Source: Pedobacter agri PB92 (GTDB lineage Bacteria; Bacteroidota; Bacteroidia; Sphingobacteriales; Sphingobacteriaceae). From it: a stretch of DNA of 64,000 bases. Both the position numbers and the translations under genes were made by a program. Shown piece by piece: positions 14,815 to 23,059 of the stretch (positions are counted from its first letter, which is position 1; every line of letters begins with the position of its first letter). Where the stretch lies: positions 1 through 64,000 of the forward strand of contig NZ_AJLG01000004.1 of NCBI RefSeq assembly GCF_000258495.1. The letters are read 5' to 3'. The notes beneath the pieces were generated by a model that was given only the letters and a program-made list of their open reading frames with translations, searched no databases and was not told the DNA's origin.

Positions 14815-17811
14815 TTATAGTATTAATTGTAAACCAGCGGTTATTGTCCTTAAGGGTGGCAACACAAACAGATTCTGGCTTTCTGGGTCTGCTCCTTTAT
14901 ATCCTGTTATGGTTAGTAAATTTTGACCATGAACGTATATACTCAGCTGTTGCAGTTTGAGCTTTTTCACCCATCGCTCCGCAAAGGCATAGGTCAGGGA
15001 TACATTTTTGAGCCTGATAAAAGATGCGTCACTAAATACTGCACTTGAAGCCGGTAAATAACTTCCCGCCGGCGCATAAGCAGCGCTGCTGCCAGAGGCT
15101 ACGAAACGCTGAATATCTGCAAGGTTTCCAACAGCTTGCCACCGATCCAGTACAATAGTGGGCTGGTTGAAATAAAAGTAACCCGGGATGAAGGTCGATT
15201 GGGTATATAAGTAGTTATATCCGGTCTGCTTTTTGAATTCCAGGAAAATGTCCAGCTTGATGTTTTTATAGGAAAAACTGTTCTGAAGGCCTCCATAGAA
15301 ATCAGGCTGAGTATTTCTTATCAGGATTCTATCAGAAGCGTCATATAAGCCATCTCCGTTTACATCACGAAAGGAGTAGATTCCTGTTGATGGATCTACC
15401 CCAAGGTATTCGAGCACTCTTTTTGTCGAAAGCGGTTCGCCGATGATATAGGTATTGGCATAGCTGGAGCGATCAAGGCCACTGAATTTCACAAGCTTGT
15501 TTTTTGGAATGCTCAGGTTTGCATTAGATGTCCATTTAAAAGCGCCACTCAGAAAGTTGGTACTTTCAAGACTGATTTCCAGTCCTGAATTCTGCACCAC
15601 AGCATCGAAGTTTCTAAGAATCGAGGTAAAGCCTGTTTGTATGGGCAGCTGATAATTGATCAGCTGGTTTCCGCTACGGTTTACAAAGTATGCCGCACTA
15701 AGCATGATCCGGTTTTTCAGCACCCCTAGCTCCAGTGCCACTTCAGCTTTATGGTTTGTCTCCCAGGAAAAATCCGCATTATACAGGCTTGAAGGCTGGA
15801 GCCCGGCATTTCCCTGATAAGGCAGGCTGGAATTCGTCCAGGTATCCAGGAACTTATAGTTACCAATCTGGTCATTGCCTGTTGTGCCGTAGCTGGCCCT
15901 TATCTTTCCGAAACTAAGCCAGGAAAGTTTTTCCCTAATATAATCCTCTCCTGTAAATATCCATGCCGTTCCAAGGGCGCCAAAGTTTGCAAAACGCTTT
16001 CCCGGTCCGAACCTGCTCGATCCATCACGTCTTCCCGTCAGGTTGATGAGGTATTTATCCGCAAAATTATAATTGATTCTTCCATAAATGGCCGTATAGC
16101 GGTAAGCGTAATCACTATTGCTTGTGGTTACATTCCCTGCTGCGGCTATTGAGGAAAGCAGGATATCATTCCTGTAATTCTGTGCGGAAACGCTCAACGT
16201 ATTGCTGCTTGTATTCTGTAAGGTCCCGCCGGCAAGTATGTTCAATTTGCCCTTACCTGAGGTATTGGTATATTCGAGCTGCGGCTCGACAATCCAGCTG
16301 CTTAAAAATGACCGGCCAAAGTTGGAATAGGGAAGTGTTCCTGAGTTAGGATTTATGGAACTCGAGGGATTAAGCGCCTGGTCATTACCAGATAAGCTAT
16401 TGTACCCCAGGCTTACCTTTCCTTTTAGTCCGGCTAAGATTTCGTAGGCCATATTAACGCTTGTTGTCAGGTTACTGAACTTTCCGGTGTATTGTCTGTT
16501 GGCTGCGGCCAAAGGGTTGGTAATTGCCCCGCCAAAAAAAGTGCCGCCCTCTTGCCAGTTCAGGTTGCCTGCATCATCGTATAATCGAATATTTGGTGGC
16601 ATATTGATATAGGCCGTAAGATCGCCCGAACCCATCTTATTGCGGTCATATAAAAGCCCGCCACTAAAATCAAGACTAAAGCGTTCGTCCGTTGAGCGGT
16701 GATTCAGGCTAATCCGGCCTGATAGTTTATCGTCACGCTGTTCACCAGGAAATACAGAAGTCTCTCCATGATAGCCTCCGGAAATCAGGAACCTGGTTTT
16801 CTCAGTCCCACCGCTTATCGATGACTGTACGTCGGTGGTTTTTGCATTTCCTCCAATCAGAAGATCCTTAAAATTGGTATATCTGGTCTGGTCCCATAAC
16901 AGGAGATCGGGGGCGTTTGCATTTGTCAAAGTAAGCCCGTCATTTTTAAAAGCCTCCCTTCGCATCTTAAGGTAATCTTCTGTTGCCAACATATCCATTG
17001 TTCTGGTGATGTGGCTATATCCGTTGTAGATATTCAGGTTTAATCTGCTCTTACCTGCTACACCTTTTTTTGTCGTGATCAGAATTACACCATTCGCTCC
17101 GCGGCTACCATATATTGATGTCGCATCAGCATCCTTTAAGATTTCAACACTTTCAATTTCCGAAGGGTTGATGGTACTGAATGGACTCACCCCGCTACTT
17201 CCTGTTGCATTGGTAACAGTGTTGATGGCATTGTTTCCTGGGGAAAAGGGAATTCCGTCGATAATAAATAACGGTTCAGAGCCTTGCATCAGCGATCCCT
17301 GGCCTCTGATTTGTACCTTCAGCCCAGCGCCATTGATGCCGCTATTTTGTGTGATGGCAAGTCCTGGTATCCTGCCTTGCAATGCACTTAGCGGATTTGA
17401 CACAGGTTGAAGCGCGATTTCTGAAGCACTTACCTTTCCGATAGCGCCGGTGTTCAGCTTTTTAGTCGTTGTGCCATAGGCGATCACCACTACATCATCA
17501 AGAGATCCTGCTGACTCATTCAAGATGATCTCAAGTGTTAATTTAGGTCCAAAGGGGATATTCGCAGTCTGGTAACCGACACTGCTTATCGTAAGGATTC
17601 CATTAAGTTTGTCAACCGTGAGGCTGAACTTCCCTTCTTTATCTGTGAAAGTTATCCTTTCTTTTTCAGAGGTTTTTATCGTTACGCCAGGAATAGGCTT
17701 CCCGGCTTTATCCCTCACTGTGCCGGAGAGTTTTATCGAAACAGTCTGCGCAGCTGCCCAAAAATTTAGGCATAGCAAAGCCATTACGATGAATTTTATC
17801 GTTTTTTTCAT
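14815..17811 (-). CDS. SusC/RagA family TonB-dependent outer-membrane transporter
   Basis: 998 residues. A signal peptide (cleavage after FWAAAQ) leads to a carboxypeptidase-D-like regulatory domain (about 25-100), a TonB plug (DDVVVIAYGTTTKK, then LQGRIPGLAITQN and LFIIDGIPF) and a 22-strand-type barrel to the C-terminus. It takes up an unknown ligand together with the SusD partner. No anti-sigma FecR or ECF sigma gene is near, so control is through another route. A large inverted repeat lies 36 bp upstream of the start. Confidence 0.95.
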   Translation of the reverse strand: MKKTIKFIVMALLCLNFWAAAQTVSIKLSGTVRDKAGKPIPGVTIKTSEKERITFTDKEGKFSLTVDKLNGILTISSVGYQTANIPFGPKLTLEIILNESAGSLDDVVVIAYGTTTKKLNTGAIGKVSASEIALQPVSNPLSALQGRIPGLAITQNSGINGAGLKVQIRGQGSLMQGSEPLFIIDGIPFSPGNNAINTVTNATGSSGVSPFSTINPSEIESVEILKDADATSIYGSRGANGVILITTKKGVAGKSRLNLNIYNGYSHITRTMDMLATEDYLKMRREAFKNDGLTLTNANAPDLLLWDQTRYTNFKDLLIGGNAKTTDVQSSISGGTEKTRFLISGGYHGETSVFPGEQRDDKLSGRISLNHRSTDERFSLDFSGGLLYDRNKMGSGDLTAYINMPPNIRLYDDAGNLNWQEGGTFFGGAITNPLAAANRQYTGKFSNLTTSVNMAYEILAGLKGKVSLGYNSLSGNDQALNPSSSINPNSGTLPYSNFGRSFLSSWIVEPQLEYTNTSGKGKLNILAGGTLQNTSSNTLSVSAQNYRNDILLSSIAAAGNVTTSNSDYAYRYTAIYGRINYNFADKYLINLTGRRDGSSRFGPGKRFANFGALGTAWIFTGEDYIREKLSWLSFGKIRASYGTTGNDQIGNYKFLDTWTNSSLPYQGNAGLQPSSLYNADFSWETNHKAEVALELGVLKNRIMLSAAYFVNRSGNQLINYQLPIQTGFTSILRNFDAVVQNSGLEISLESTNFLSGAFKWTSNANLSIPKNKLVKFSGLDRSSYANTYIIGEPLSTKRVLEYLGVDPSTGIYSFRDVNGDGLYDASDRILIRNTQPDFYGGLQNSFSYKNIKLDIFLEFKKQTGYNYLYTQSTFIPGYFYFNQPTIVLDRWQAVGNLADIQRFVASGSSAAYAPAGSYLPASSAVFSDASFIRLKNVSLTYAFAERWVKKLKLQQLSIYVHGQNLLTITGYKGADPESQNLFVLPPLRTITAGLQLIL

Positions 17812-18692
17812 GAAGTCCGTTAGTTGGTTGGGAAAAAGGCTTAGAAAAAACCAAGGCAGGTTATCATTAAAGAACCTATTTCTATTTAACCATTCAGGTT
17901 ACCTGCCTTTGGTTTTGATAGATTATACGGGGTTCTTAGGCTTTAAAGCATAAAGCCTATCGAAAGGATAGTGGTTGCTCAGGCTCATTTGTAATTTACA
18001 TTTATAGGATTTAAAAAATTAGGCAAAAACCAGCCCTTCCGCATAAAAACATGCGGGTACGGGAAATCGTATTGCTTATTAAAAAAAGATGCCTACCTTG
18101 GGAATGCGAATAACTATAGTAATGCACCCTTGCCTAACAGCAATAAAGGGCTGGCACCAAGGTAAATTAACCCGCCAGGAATCAGTGCGCTCTCTCACAC
18201 CAACCCCTACTTTTTAATGGGCTATTTTATACCTGGAATTCCGGCACGCGCATTACGATGGAGAACAGATAACGTTCTTTAACAAGAGTTTAAGGGAAAA
18301 CTTGAGTATCACTTCCTGGAAGTGGTACGATTTGATGGCGCTTAATTTTTTCGTTTTCATAAACGGTTAATTTTATGTAAAACGATGCAGGCTCAATAAA
18401 AGCAAATGGGAAACCATATTGGAAAGAAACCAATAGGGCGAACTCCAAGGCTTTTGAGTGAGGTACCGTCAAGAACCGCTTAAGCCAAGGCTTAAGTTCC
18501 ACAAAAGACTAACATGAAGTCCGCCCTATTGAATATAAGATATCGCGAAGATAGCAAAACTCAATAGATCGGCGAACTCACGGTCGGCTCATGTGGAAGT
18601 TTGACGGTTTTCACTCATGAGTAACATCGTTAAAGCCAGGTTATACCCCAACTCTATTTGTCGCTGTAATAACTGATAACAAATATAATAAA
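17812..18692. other. Non-coding gap rich in inverted repeats
   Basis: About 880 bp without a supported gene. It contains several pairings: AAAACCAAGGCAGGT (17847-17861) with its near-complement at 17901-17916; a hairpin at 17938-17958; CCAGCCCTT (about 18030) against AAGGGCTGG (about 18148); the palindrome CACTTCCTGGAAGTG (about 18310-18324); CTTAAGCC-AA-GGCTTAAG (18478-18495); and CAATAGGGCG (about 18430) against CGCCCTATTG (about 18521). The density is unusual and suggests a structured RNA or remains of a mobile element. Confidence 0.5.
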
Positions 18693-18730
18693 TTGATTAT
18701 TAAAATCAAAATATTGACTATTAAAATCAA
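18693..18730 (+). promoter_or_regulatory. Twin operators of the XRE regulator
   Basis: TTGATTATTAAAATCAA (18693-18709) and TTGACTATTAAAATCAA (18714-18730) are near-identical, each partly palindromic (TTGAT/ATCAA), and are 21 bp apart. They end 11 bp before the XRE start codon. This is the arrangement expected for an autoregulated controller protein. Confidence 0.65.
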
Positions 18731-18741
18731 TTAATAATAAA

Positions 18742-18954
18742 ATGGCTGATCTAAACAGAATAAAAGTCGTACTTGCCGAGAAGAAAATTTCCAATAAATC
18801 ATTGGCCGAACACCTTAATAAAAGAGAAGAAACGATTTCGCGATGGTGCAAAAATAAGCAACAACCATCAATAGACGACCTTAATAAAATTGCAGAATTC
18901 CTGAGAATGGATATCAGAGACTTATTAAATCCAAGTGATTGGAGTAAAAAGTAA
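18742..18954 (+). CDS. XRE-family HTH regulator (controller-like)
   Basis: 70 residues, almost entirely one helix-turn-helix domain: KSLAEHLNKREETISRWCKNKQQPSIDDLNKIAEFL. Small XRE proteins next to restriction genes act as controller proteins that time nuclease expression. Here it precedes the SRA-HNH gene by 65 bp and has twin operators in front, so autoregulation is likely. A decayed copy of the same gene lies at 25121-25291. Confidence 0.88.
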   Translation: MADLNRIKVVLAEKKISNKSLAEHLNKREETISRWCKNKQQPSIDDLNKIAEFLRMDIRDLLNPSDWSKK

Positions 18955-19019
18955 TGCTGAAGAACTTAAATGAATTAAATAATATACAAACTAACAACTA
19001 AGTTAAGCGCTAACTTTTC

Positions 19020-19562
19020 ATGACTAAGCCAATAATATTTGGAGAGATAAAAGGTATCCCAGAAGGTTATCAATTTGAAGATAGAAGAATAATGATGAAG
19101 GACAGTTTCCGTAGAAACTGGGCAGGAGGAATAGACGGGACTGGGAAAACAGGCGTTGCGGCTATTGTACTTTTAGGGGGCTACGCTGATGACGAGGATC
19201 TTGGCGATACAATCATTTATACAGGCGCTGGTGGCAACGAGGGCGACAGTAAAAAGCAAACTAAAGACCAAGACTGGAATAATCGAGGCAACGCTGGATT
19301 ATTAAAAAGCATGGACGAAGGATTACCCGTAAGAGTAATTAGAGGCGCAAAACACAAAACCCCATTTTCTCCAAAACAAGGCTATAAGTACGCAGGCCTT
19401 TACAGTGTAATAGACGCGTGGCAGGAGGTCGGTAAAAGCGGTTTTAAAATCTGCAGATACAAGCTCGAATACACAGGTATTAATCCACATAGGAAAACCA
19501 CTGAAGAAATAGAACTTGATTACTCGACTAAAGAGAAAAAAGAACCGAAAGCGTCGTTCTAA
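19020..19562 (+). CDS. SRA-YDG domain of a methylation-dependent nuclease, N-terminal part
   Basis: 180 residues. The SRA domain is seen in FGEIKGIPEGYQFEDRR, the GIDGTGKTGVAAIVLLGGY core, the DTIIYTGAGGNEGD motif, and KGYKYAGLYSVIDAW-type strands near residue 120-135. SRA domains flip out 5-methylcytosine or its derivatives. In bacteria they are usually joined to an HNH nuclease that cuts modified DNA (type IV-like restriction). Here the HNH part follows in the -1 frame, so the protein ends early (KASF). The A6 run at 19536-19541 is the likely site of a one-base loss. Confidence 0.82.
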   Translation: MTKPIIFGEIKGIPEGYQFEDRRIMMKDSFRRNWAGGIDGTGKTGVAAIVLLGGYADDEDLGDTIIYTGAGGNEGDSKKQTKDQDWNNRGNAGLLKSMDEGLPVRVIRGAKHKTPFSPKQGYKYAGLYSVIDAWQEVGKSGFKICRYKLEYTGINPHRKTTEEIELDYSTKEKKEPKASF

Positions 19563-19897
19563 GAATAGTTCGTGACACCAAAATAGCAAGAGAAGTTAAA
19601 CAGCTCTACAATTATCAGTGCCAAATATGCAATGAAACCATCATTACCAAAGTTGGCCGCTATGCAGAAGGAGCACACATCAAACCCCTAGGCAAACCAC
19701 ATAACGGAGATGATAACTCAAATAACCTAATATGTTTATGCCCTAACCATCATGTAATGTTTGACAAAGGGCTATTCTCTATTTCAGATGAATTTAACCT
19801 ATTAGGCGACATGGATGGAAAGTTAATTTTGAAGGAAAAGCATAAACTAAATTTATTAAATCTAGCCTATCATCGCCTTGCACATGGATACAGTTAG
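19541..19897 (+). pseudogene. HNH nuclease part of the SRA-HNH gene, out of frame
   Basis: Read in the -1 frame relative to the SRA part, this stretch encodes VVLRIVRDTKIAREVK, a CQIC knuckle, AHIKPLGKPHNGDDN, and NLICLCPNHHVMFDKG. These form a complete HNH site (His, Asn, His) with both zinc-type Cys pairs. There is no usable start codon of its own, so it needs a frameshift or one extra A. Its stop (19895-19897) overlaps the start of the Nudix gene by 14 bp, the usual tight linkage of a functional operon. All catalytic residues remain, so the break is recent or an assembly error. Confidence 0.78.
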
Positions 19898-20279
19898 AGT
19901 TGTGTGTGGCATTATTTTCAAGGAAGATAAAATACTTCTCTGCAGAAGAAAAGCTGAAAAATCCCTTGGTGGTTATTGGGAATTCCCAGGCGGAAAAGTT
20001 GAGCCGGATGAATCGGAAGGTGATGCGTTAAAGAGAGAGCTTCGAGAAGAGCTCTCCATGCAAGTTGAAATAAACAACCATTTTAAAACCATTACTCATC
20101 AATACGAGAACGTTCAAATAGAACTTATAGCCTACGGCTGTAAGTTCATTCAAGCTGATTTCGTACTAATAGACCATAATGAAATTCAATGGGTTAAAAA
20201 TACAGATCTACTCAGCTTCAATTTAGCCCCAGCAGATGTACCTATTGCTAAAACGCTTATTGCAAAAAGAAAATATTAA
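19884..20279 (+). CDS. MutT-like Nudix hydrolase
   Basis: 131 residues. The Nudix box is complete except for its last Gly: G37 and E43, then R51-E-L-R-E55-E56. The flanks GYWEFPGGKVEPDE and the C-terminal EIQWVKNTDLLSF match MutT-type (deoxy)nucleoside triphosphate pyrophosphohydrolases. The ATG at 19884 is preferred over the TTG at 19878. It overlaps the HNH reading frame by 14 bp, so it belongs to the restriction operon. Whether it cleans 8-oxo-dGTP or hydrolyses modified nucleotides for the system is not known. Confidence 0.88.
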   Translation: MDTVRVVCGIIFKEDKILLCRRKAEKSLGGYWEFPGGKVEPDESEGDALKRELREELSMQVEINNHFKTITHQYENVQIELIAYGCKFIQADFVLIDHNEIQWVKNTDLLSFNLAPADVPIAKTLIAKRKY

Positions 20280-20345
20280 AGCTAGTGGAGAATTATTTTC
20301 TACTGCCTTTTAAAAAAGCAGTCTAGAAACCGGCAACTATAAAAA

Positions 20346-20570
20346 ATGAATGCGATATTCCACGCAGAAGAAACCCAAGGTGGCTACAACTGGACCATTA
20401 CCTCCAAACTAGGCCATATCCTGTATACGGCAGAACAAAAATATGGGCTAAGAGATAAAGAATATAGTAAACTCAAAAATTTAGTTGCCAAAAACAGAAA
20501 AACAGGAGTTAAATTGTATGAGGTCCAAAAGTCCAACCTCTTGCTAAAGCTATTTTTTTCAATTGTTTAG
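20346..20570 (+). CDS. Possible small protein, unknown function
   Basis: 74 residues starting MNAIFHAEETQGGYNW, with a charged central helix (KEYSKLKNLVAKNRKTGVKLY). The first 55 residues look protein-like. The last part overlaps the convergent gene by about 60 bp and turns hydrophobic, so the original end may be lost. Unknown family. Confidence 0.4.
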   Translation: MNAIFHAEETQGGYNWTITSKLGHILYTAEQKYGLRDKEYSKLKNLVAKNRKTGVKLYEVQKSNLLLKLFFSIV

Positions 20571-20916
20571 CTTTTTTCTCCATAGAAGAGGTGGTTTCTT
20601 TACTCATATTTATACTAGCATGCCCAATAAATGGAATGTTATCTTCAATTACATCTAGCGAAATAGCACTACATTCATCCTCACTCACTGAAACAGTCCC
20701 TGATGTTTCGAAACCAATGCTTCTAAAGTGATGAAATGAGGCTTCTGGTGTGAACTCATCATTATTATAAACAGATAGCAAACCTTCATCTGTTTTTTTA
20801 GGCTTAAATACTTGACTAGTGATTTCACCAATGGGTTGAAACGCTTGTACAGAAATTATCTTGTTTGTTACAAAATTTGGATTTACCTGCCTATGGAAAA
20901 GTTTATCTTTTGACAT
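20509..20916 (-). CDS. Small partner protein of an unknown two-gene module
   Basis: 135 residues. Its start overlaps the stop of the 373-residue gene upstream by one base (TAATG), so the two are translationally coupled. The order of motifs HRQVNPNFV, TSQVFKPKKTDEGLLSVY, PEASFHHF and GHASINMSKE resembles a family of short hypothetical proteins that I remember from proteobacteria with the same larger partner. Their function is unknown to me. Placement in a defence island and coupling to a larger partner would fit a toxin-antitoxin or defence pair, but this is only an inference. Confidence 0.7.
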   Translation of the reverse strand: MSKDKLFHRQVNPNFVTNKIISVQAFQPIGEITSQVFKPKKTDEGLLSVYNNDEFTPEASFHHFRSIGFETSGTVSVSEDECSAISLDVIEDNIPFIGHASINMSKETTSSMEKKAKQLKKIALARGWTFGPHTI

Positions 20917-22037
20917 TAAAGAGCTTCATTTACTAAAAGATTCATTGATTTCCATCCTACTTTCGTAGAAAGATCAAAGTTTTTTATCGTTTCTTTTTCA
21001 TTCTCAAAATTTAATGCATGTAACCTTGACTTAAAATTCATTAAATCTATCACAGCATCAATTTCGTATTCACTAGAAGACCATTCAAATTGTATATTAC
21101 CATCTGGTCGAGGAAATATGGCTGGCTTAATGAAAGTTTTTGGAACAAACCTATCATAGAATGTGAGCAACTTGAGCAAGCCCTTTTTATTTGGCGCTTT
21201 ACCCTCACCATCTAACCAACCATCTTTTATTAGCATCAATTCATCAATTCTTGAATGCACATCGTAGGGATCAATCAGTGTTGCCTCATCAACTCGGTCA
21301 ATTACCTGTAAACGTCCAGTTGAATCAAATTTCCCTGTACCTTTAATTAGAACTTTGGTTACAAGCTCAACATCAGCTAAACTTTTGACTAATAATTGGA
21401 TATCTATGAGTGCTAATGAAGCACTTACTAGTAAGCCAGATTCACTAATTGTAAATGTTTGATTTTTTTTATCAATAGAAGTAACATCAGCATAAATTTC
21501 AAATTTATCTATCGTCAACCCAACATATGGCCTATTTAAAACCTTTGCTCTAATGTCGTCAGTAAGCTTGCCATATTTTTTCCGACCAGTCCTATTTAAA
21601 AACATGGTTTCATTAGGTCTTAAATGGCGACCAATCCTAATAAAGTAGTTAGCATACTTCGGCTTGGATAATATTGAATTGTTATCCTCAATATCAATAT
21701 TCTCTAAATCTTTTATCAGAAGATTTTTTGCTTTTTCAAGGTATGAGTAGGTATCATTACTTAAATCCAGTGCTTCGATTTCAGAAGTGTCCAAGTCCAA
21801 CTCCATAATAGAGCTACCTTTTTTTATATCTAATAGCCTCAAGCTTATTCCATCTAGAAAGTGATTAGGTAGTCTACTTCGTGTGGGATGCTCTTTTTTA
21901 TAAATATCCTTAGCCAATTCAAAGATTAAATCCTGAATTACTGATAATTCCTGAAGAAATTCTACGGGTACAGATTTTGTTTTAAACCTATCACCTTCTA
22001 GTGTTGGTGTAAGAAATTTTTTCTGATTATTCTTCAA
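20916..22037 (-). CDS. Large protein of an unknown two-gene module
   Basis: 373 residues, soluble, no signal or membrane helix. The start codon is TTG at 22037; no ATG lies in frame nearby. I see a helical N-terminal third, a beta-rich middle (GLTIDKFEIYADVTSIDKK, then LIKGTGKFDSTGRLQVI) and a C-terminal part with DGWLDGEGKAPNKKG and FPRPDGNIQFEWSS. No known catalytic motif stands out. It is coupled to the gene at 20509-20916. A palindrome, TTTAGAA-ATA-TTCTAAA, lies 29 bp upstream (22066-22082) and may be its operator. Confidence 0.75.
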   Translation of the reverse strand: MKNNQKKFLTPTLEGDRFKTKSVPVEFLQELSVIQDLIFELAKDIYKKEHPTRSRLPNHFLDGISLRLLDIKKGSSIMELDLDTSEIEALDLSNDTYSYLEKAKNLLIKDLENIDIEDNNSILSKPKYANYFIRIGRHLRPNETMFLNRTGRKKYGKLTDDIRAKVLNRPYVGLTIDKFEIYADVTSIDKKNQTFTISESGLLVSASLALIDIQLLVKSLADVELVTKVLIKGTGKFDSTGRLQVIDRVDEATLIDPYDVHSRIDELMLIKDGWLDGEGKAPNKKGLLKLLTFYDRFVPKTFIKPAIFPRPDGNIQFEWSSSEYEIDAVIDLMNFKSRLHALNFENEKETIKNFDLSTKVGWKSMNLLVNEAL

Positions 22038-22065
22038 GATACGATGATTGCGTTACGCTAAAATA

Positions 22066-22082
22066 TTTAGAAATATTCTAAA
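22066..22082 (-). promoter_or_regulatory. Palindrome upstream of the two-gene module
   Basis: TTTAGAA-ATA-TTCTAAA has two perfect 7-bp arms. Its core TAGAATATTTCTA, read on the other strand, also occurs at 40510-40522. It may be an operator. Confidence 0.5.
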
Positions 22083-22413
22083 TATAAAACGTTAAAGTGA
22101 AAACTTGCTAGTTAATAACTAGTATAGAGTTATAAAACGATTTTTTCGACAACAAATTATTTGTTTGATCACATTGTTAGCTATCACGGTCGGTATAACT
22201 AGCCCAGAATATATTTTCTATATAACGCAAGCTTAGACAGCATCGTCTCCCCATCGAACCTCATCCAACTAAAAAATCTGCATTTCTTTAAGCAAAAAAT
22301 AGCTCGTTTCTTCAAGTATGTTTTTTTACAATTGCCTATTGCATTATCTCATAAAGTCTTCAATGTCTTTCCTTTGCTTAAGGCGGTATCCTTGTTCCAA
22401 TATATCTACCGTT
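22083..22413. other. Intergenic stretch without a gene
   Basis: About 330 bp between divergent transcription units. No frame or repeat that I can support, before the operator at 22414. Confidence 0.4.
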
Positions 22414-22458
22414 TTATGGAAAACCGTAAATTAATTGATCTGGGTTAGATTAGCTTTG
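22414..22458 (+). promoter_or_regulatory. Sixth regulon operator plus -7 element, far from the others
   Basis: TTATGGAAAACCGTAA (22414-22429) matches TTACGG-N4-CCGTAA with one mismatch. After exactly 21 bp comes TAGCTTTG (22451-22458), a full TAnnTTTG match. A 43-codon gene starts 50 bp downstream. Confidence 0.75.
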
Positions 22459-22507
22459 TATAGGGCTTATATCTGTCCGAGAACTAATTATTAATTTAAA
22501 ATTTATT

Positions 22508-22639
22508 ATGGAAGCAATCAAACCTGGGCCTAAGCCCAAAACAGAGGAGGGAAATGACGATAAGAGAAGGAGAGTTCTGCCGGAGACCAAACCGAAACAT
22601 CCTGATCTGAAGCCGCACATCCACAAACCAAAGGATTAA
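22508..22639 (+). CDS. 43-residue Lys/Pro-rich peptide under the regulon promoter
   Basis: The frame ATG 22508 to TAA 22637-22639 encodes 43 residues with 10 Lys and 8 Pro, no hydrophobic stretch, and the repeated theme KPKxxxPxLKPHIHKPKD at its end. The composition is unlike chance translation. A regulon-type operator with a perfect -7 element lies 50 bp upstream, and this is the main support that it is a gene. An inverted repeat (TGAGG/CCTCA, about 22650-22670) follows. The function is unknown; a basic peptide of this type may bind nucleic acid or act as a small effector. Confidence 0.6.
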   Translation: MEAIKPGPKPKTEEGNDDKRRRVLPETKPKHPDLKPHIHKPKD

Positions 22640-23059
22640 GCTTGTTGGCGTGAGGTTTTGTAGCCTCATGCCTAACAGCCCCTTTTATAGCTACAAAATT
22701 GAAATTTGTTTCCCTGTATTTAAGTGGGTATTTCAGGTAAATAGGTGCTCGTTCCATTTTCAAAAGCAATGAATTAACAATATTTAAATGTTTTAAGAGC
22801 TGTCTGATTCTCGAAATATAGTTATCTAATCAAATAGAAATGCACTAAATACATTTTTAAGAAGATTTTTTAAATTTAGTATTGAAGTTTTTTGGTGTGG
22901 CTTGTTTATTTAATGCGCATGTGAGGAAGGGGCTATAATAGGAAAGTGCTTTTAAGGACATTAATTCATTATCATATAAGTCAATAAAACAAAAACGAAT
23001 CAACATTTGGTGATAAATATTGATAGTTTAGTAAAATAACTACACCTAAATTAACCCTC
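22640..23059. other. Intergenic stretch before the sce7725/sce7726 pair
   Basis: About 420 AT-rich bp. A weak hairpin follows the small peptide gene; otherwise I see no feature. Confidence 0.4.

Noticed and set aside
18290-18502. 70-codon minus-strand frame
   Set aside because: It runs through several inverted repeats; the pattern fits structured non-coding DNA better than a gene.
18186-18625. Group II intron remnant
   Set aside because: GTGCGCTCTC near 18186 and CGGCTCATGTGGAAG near 18584 recall intron ends, but the domain V pairing cannot be formed and no reverse transcriptase is present.
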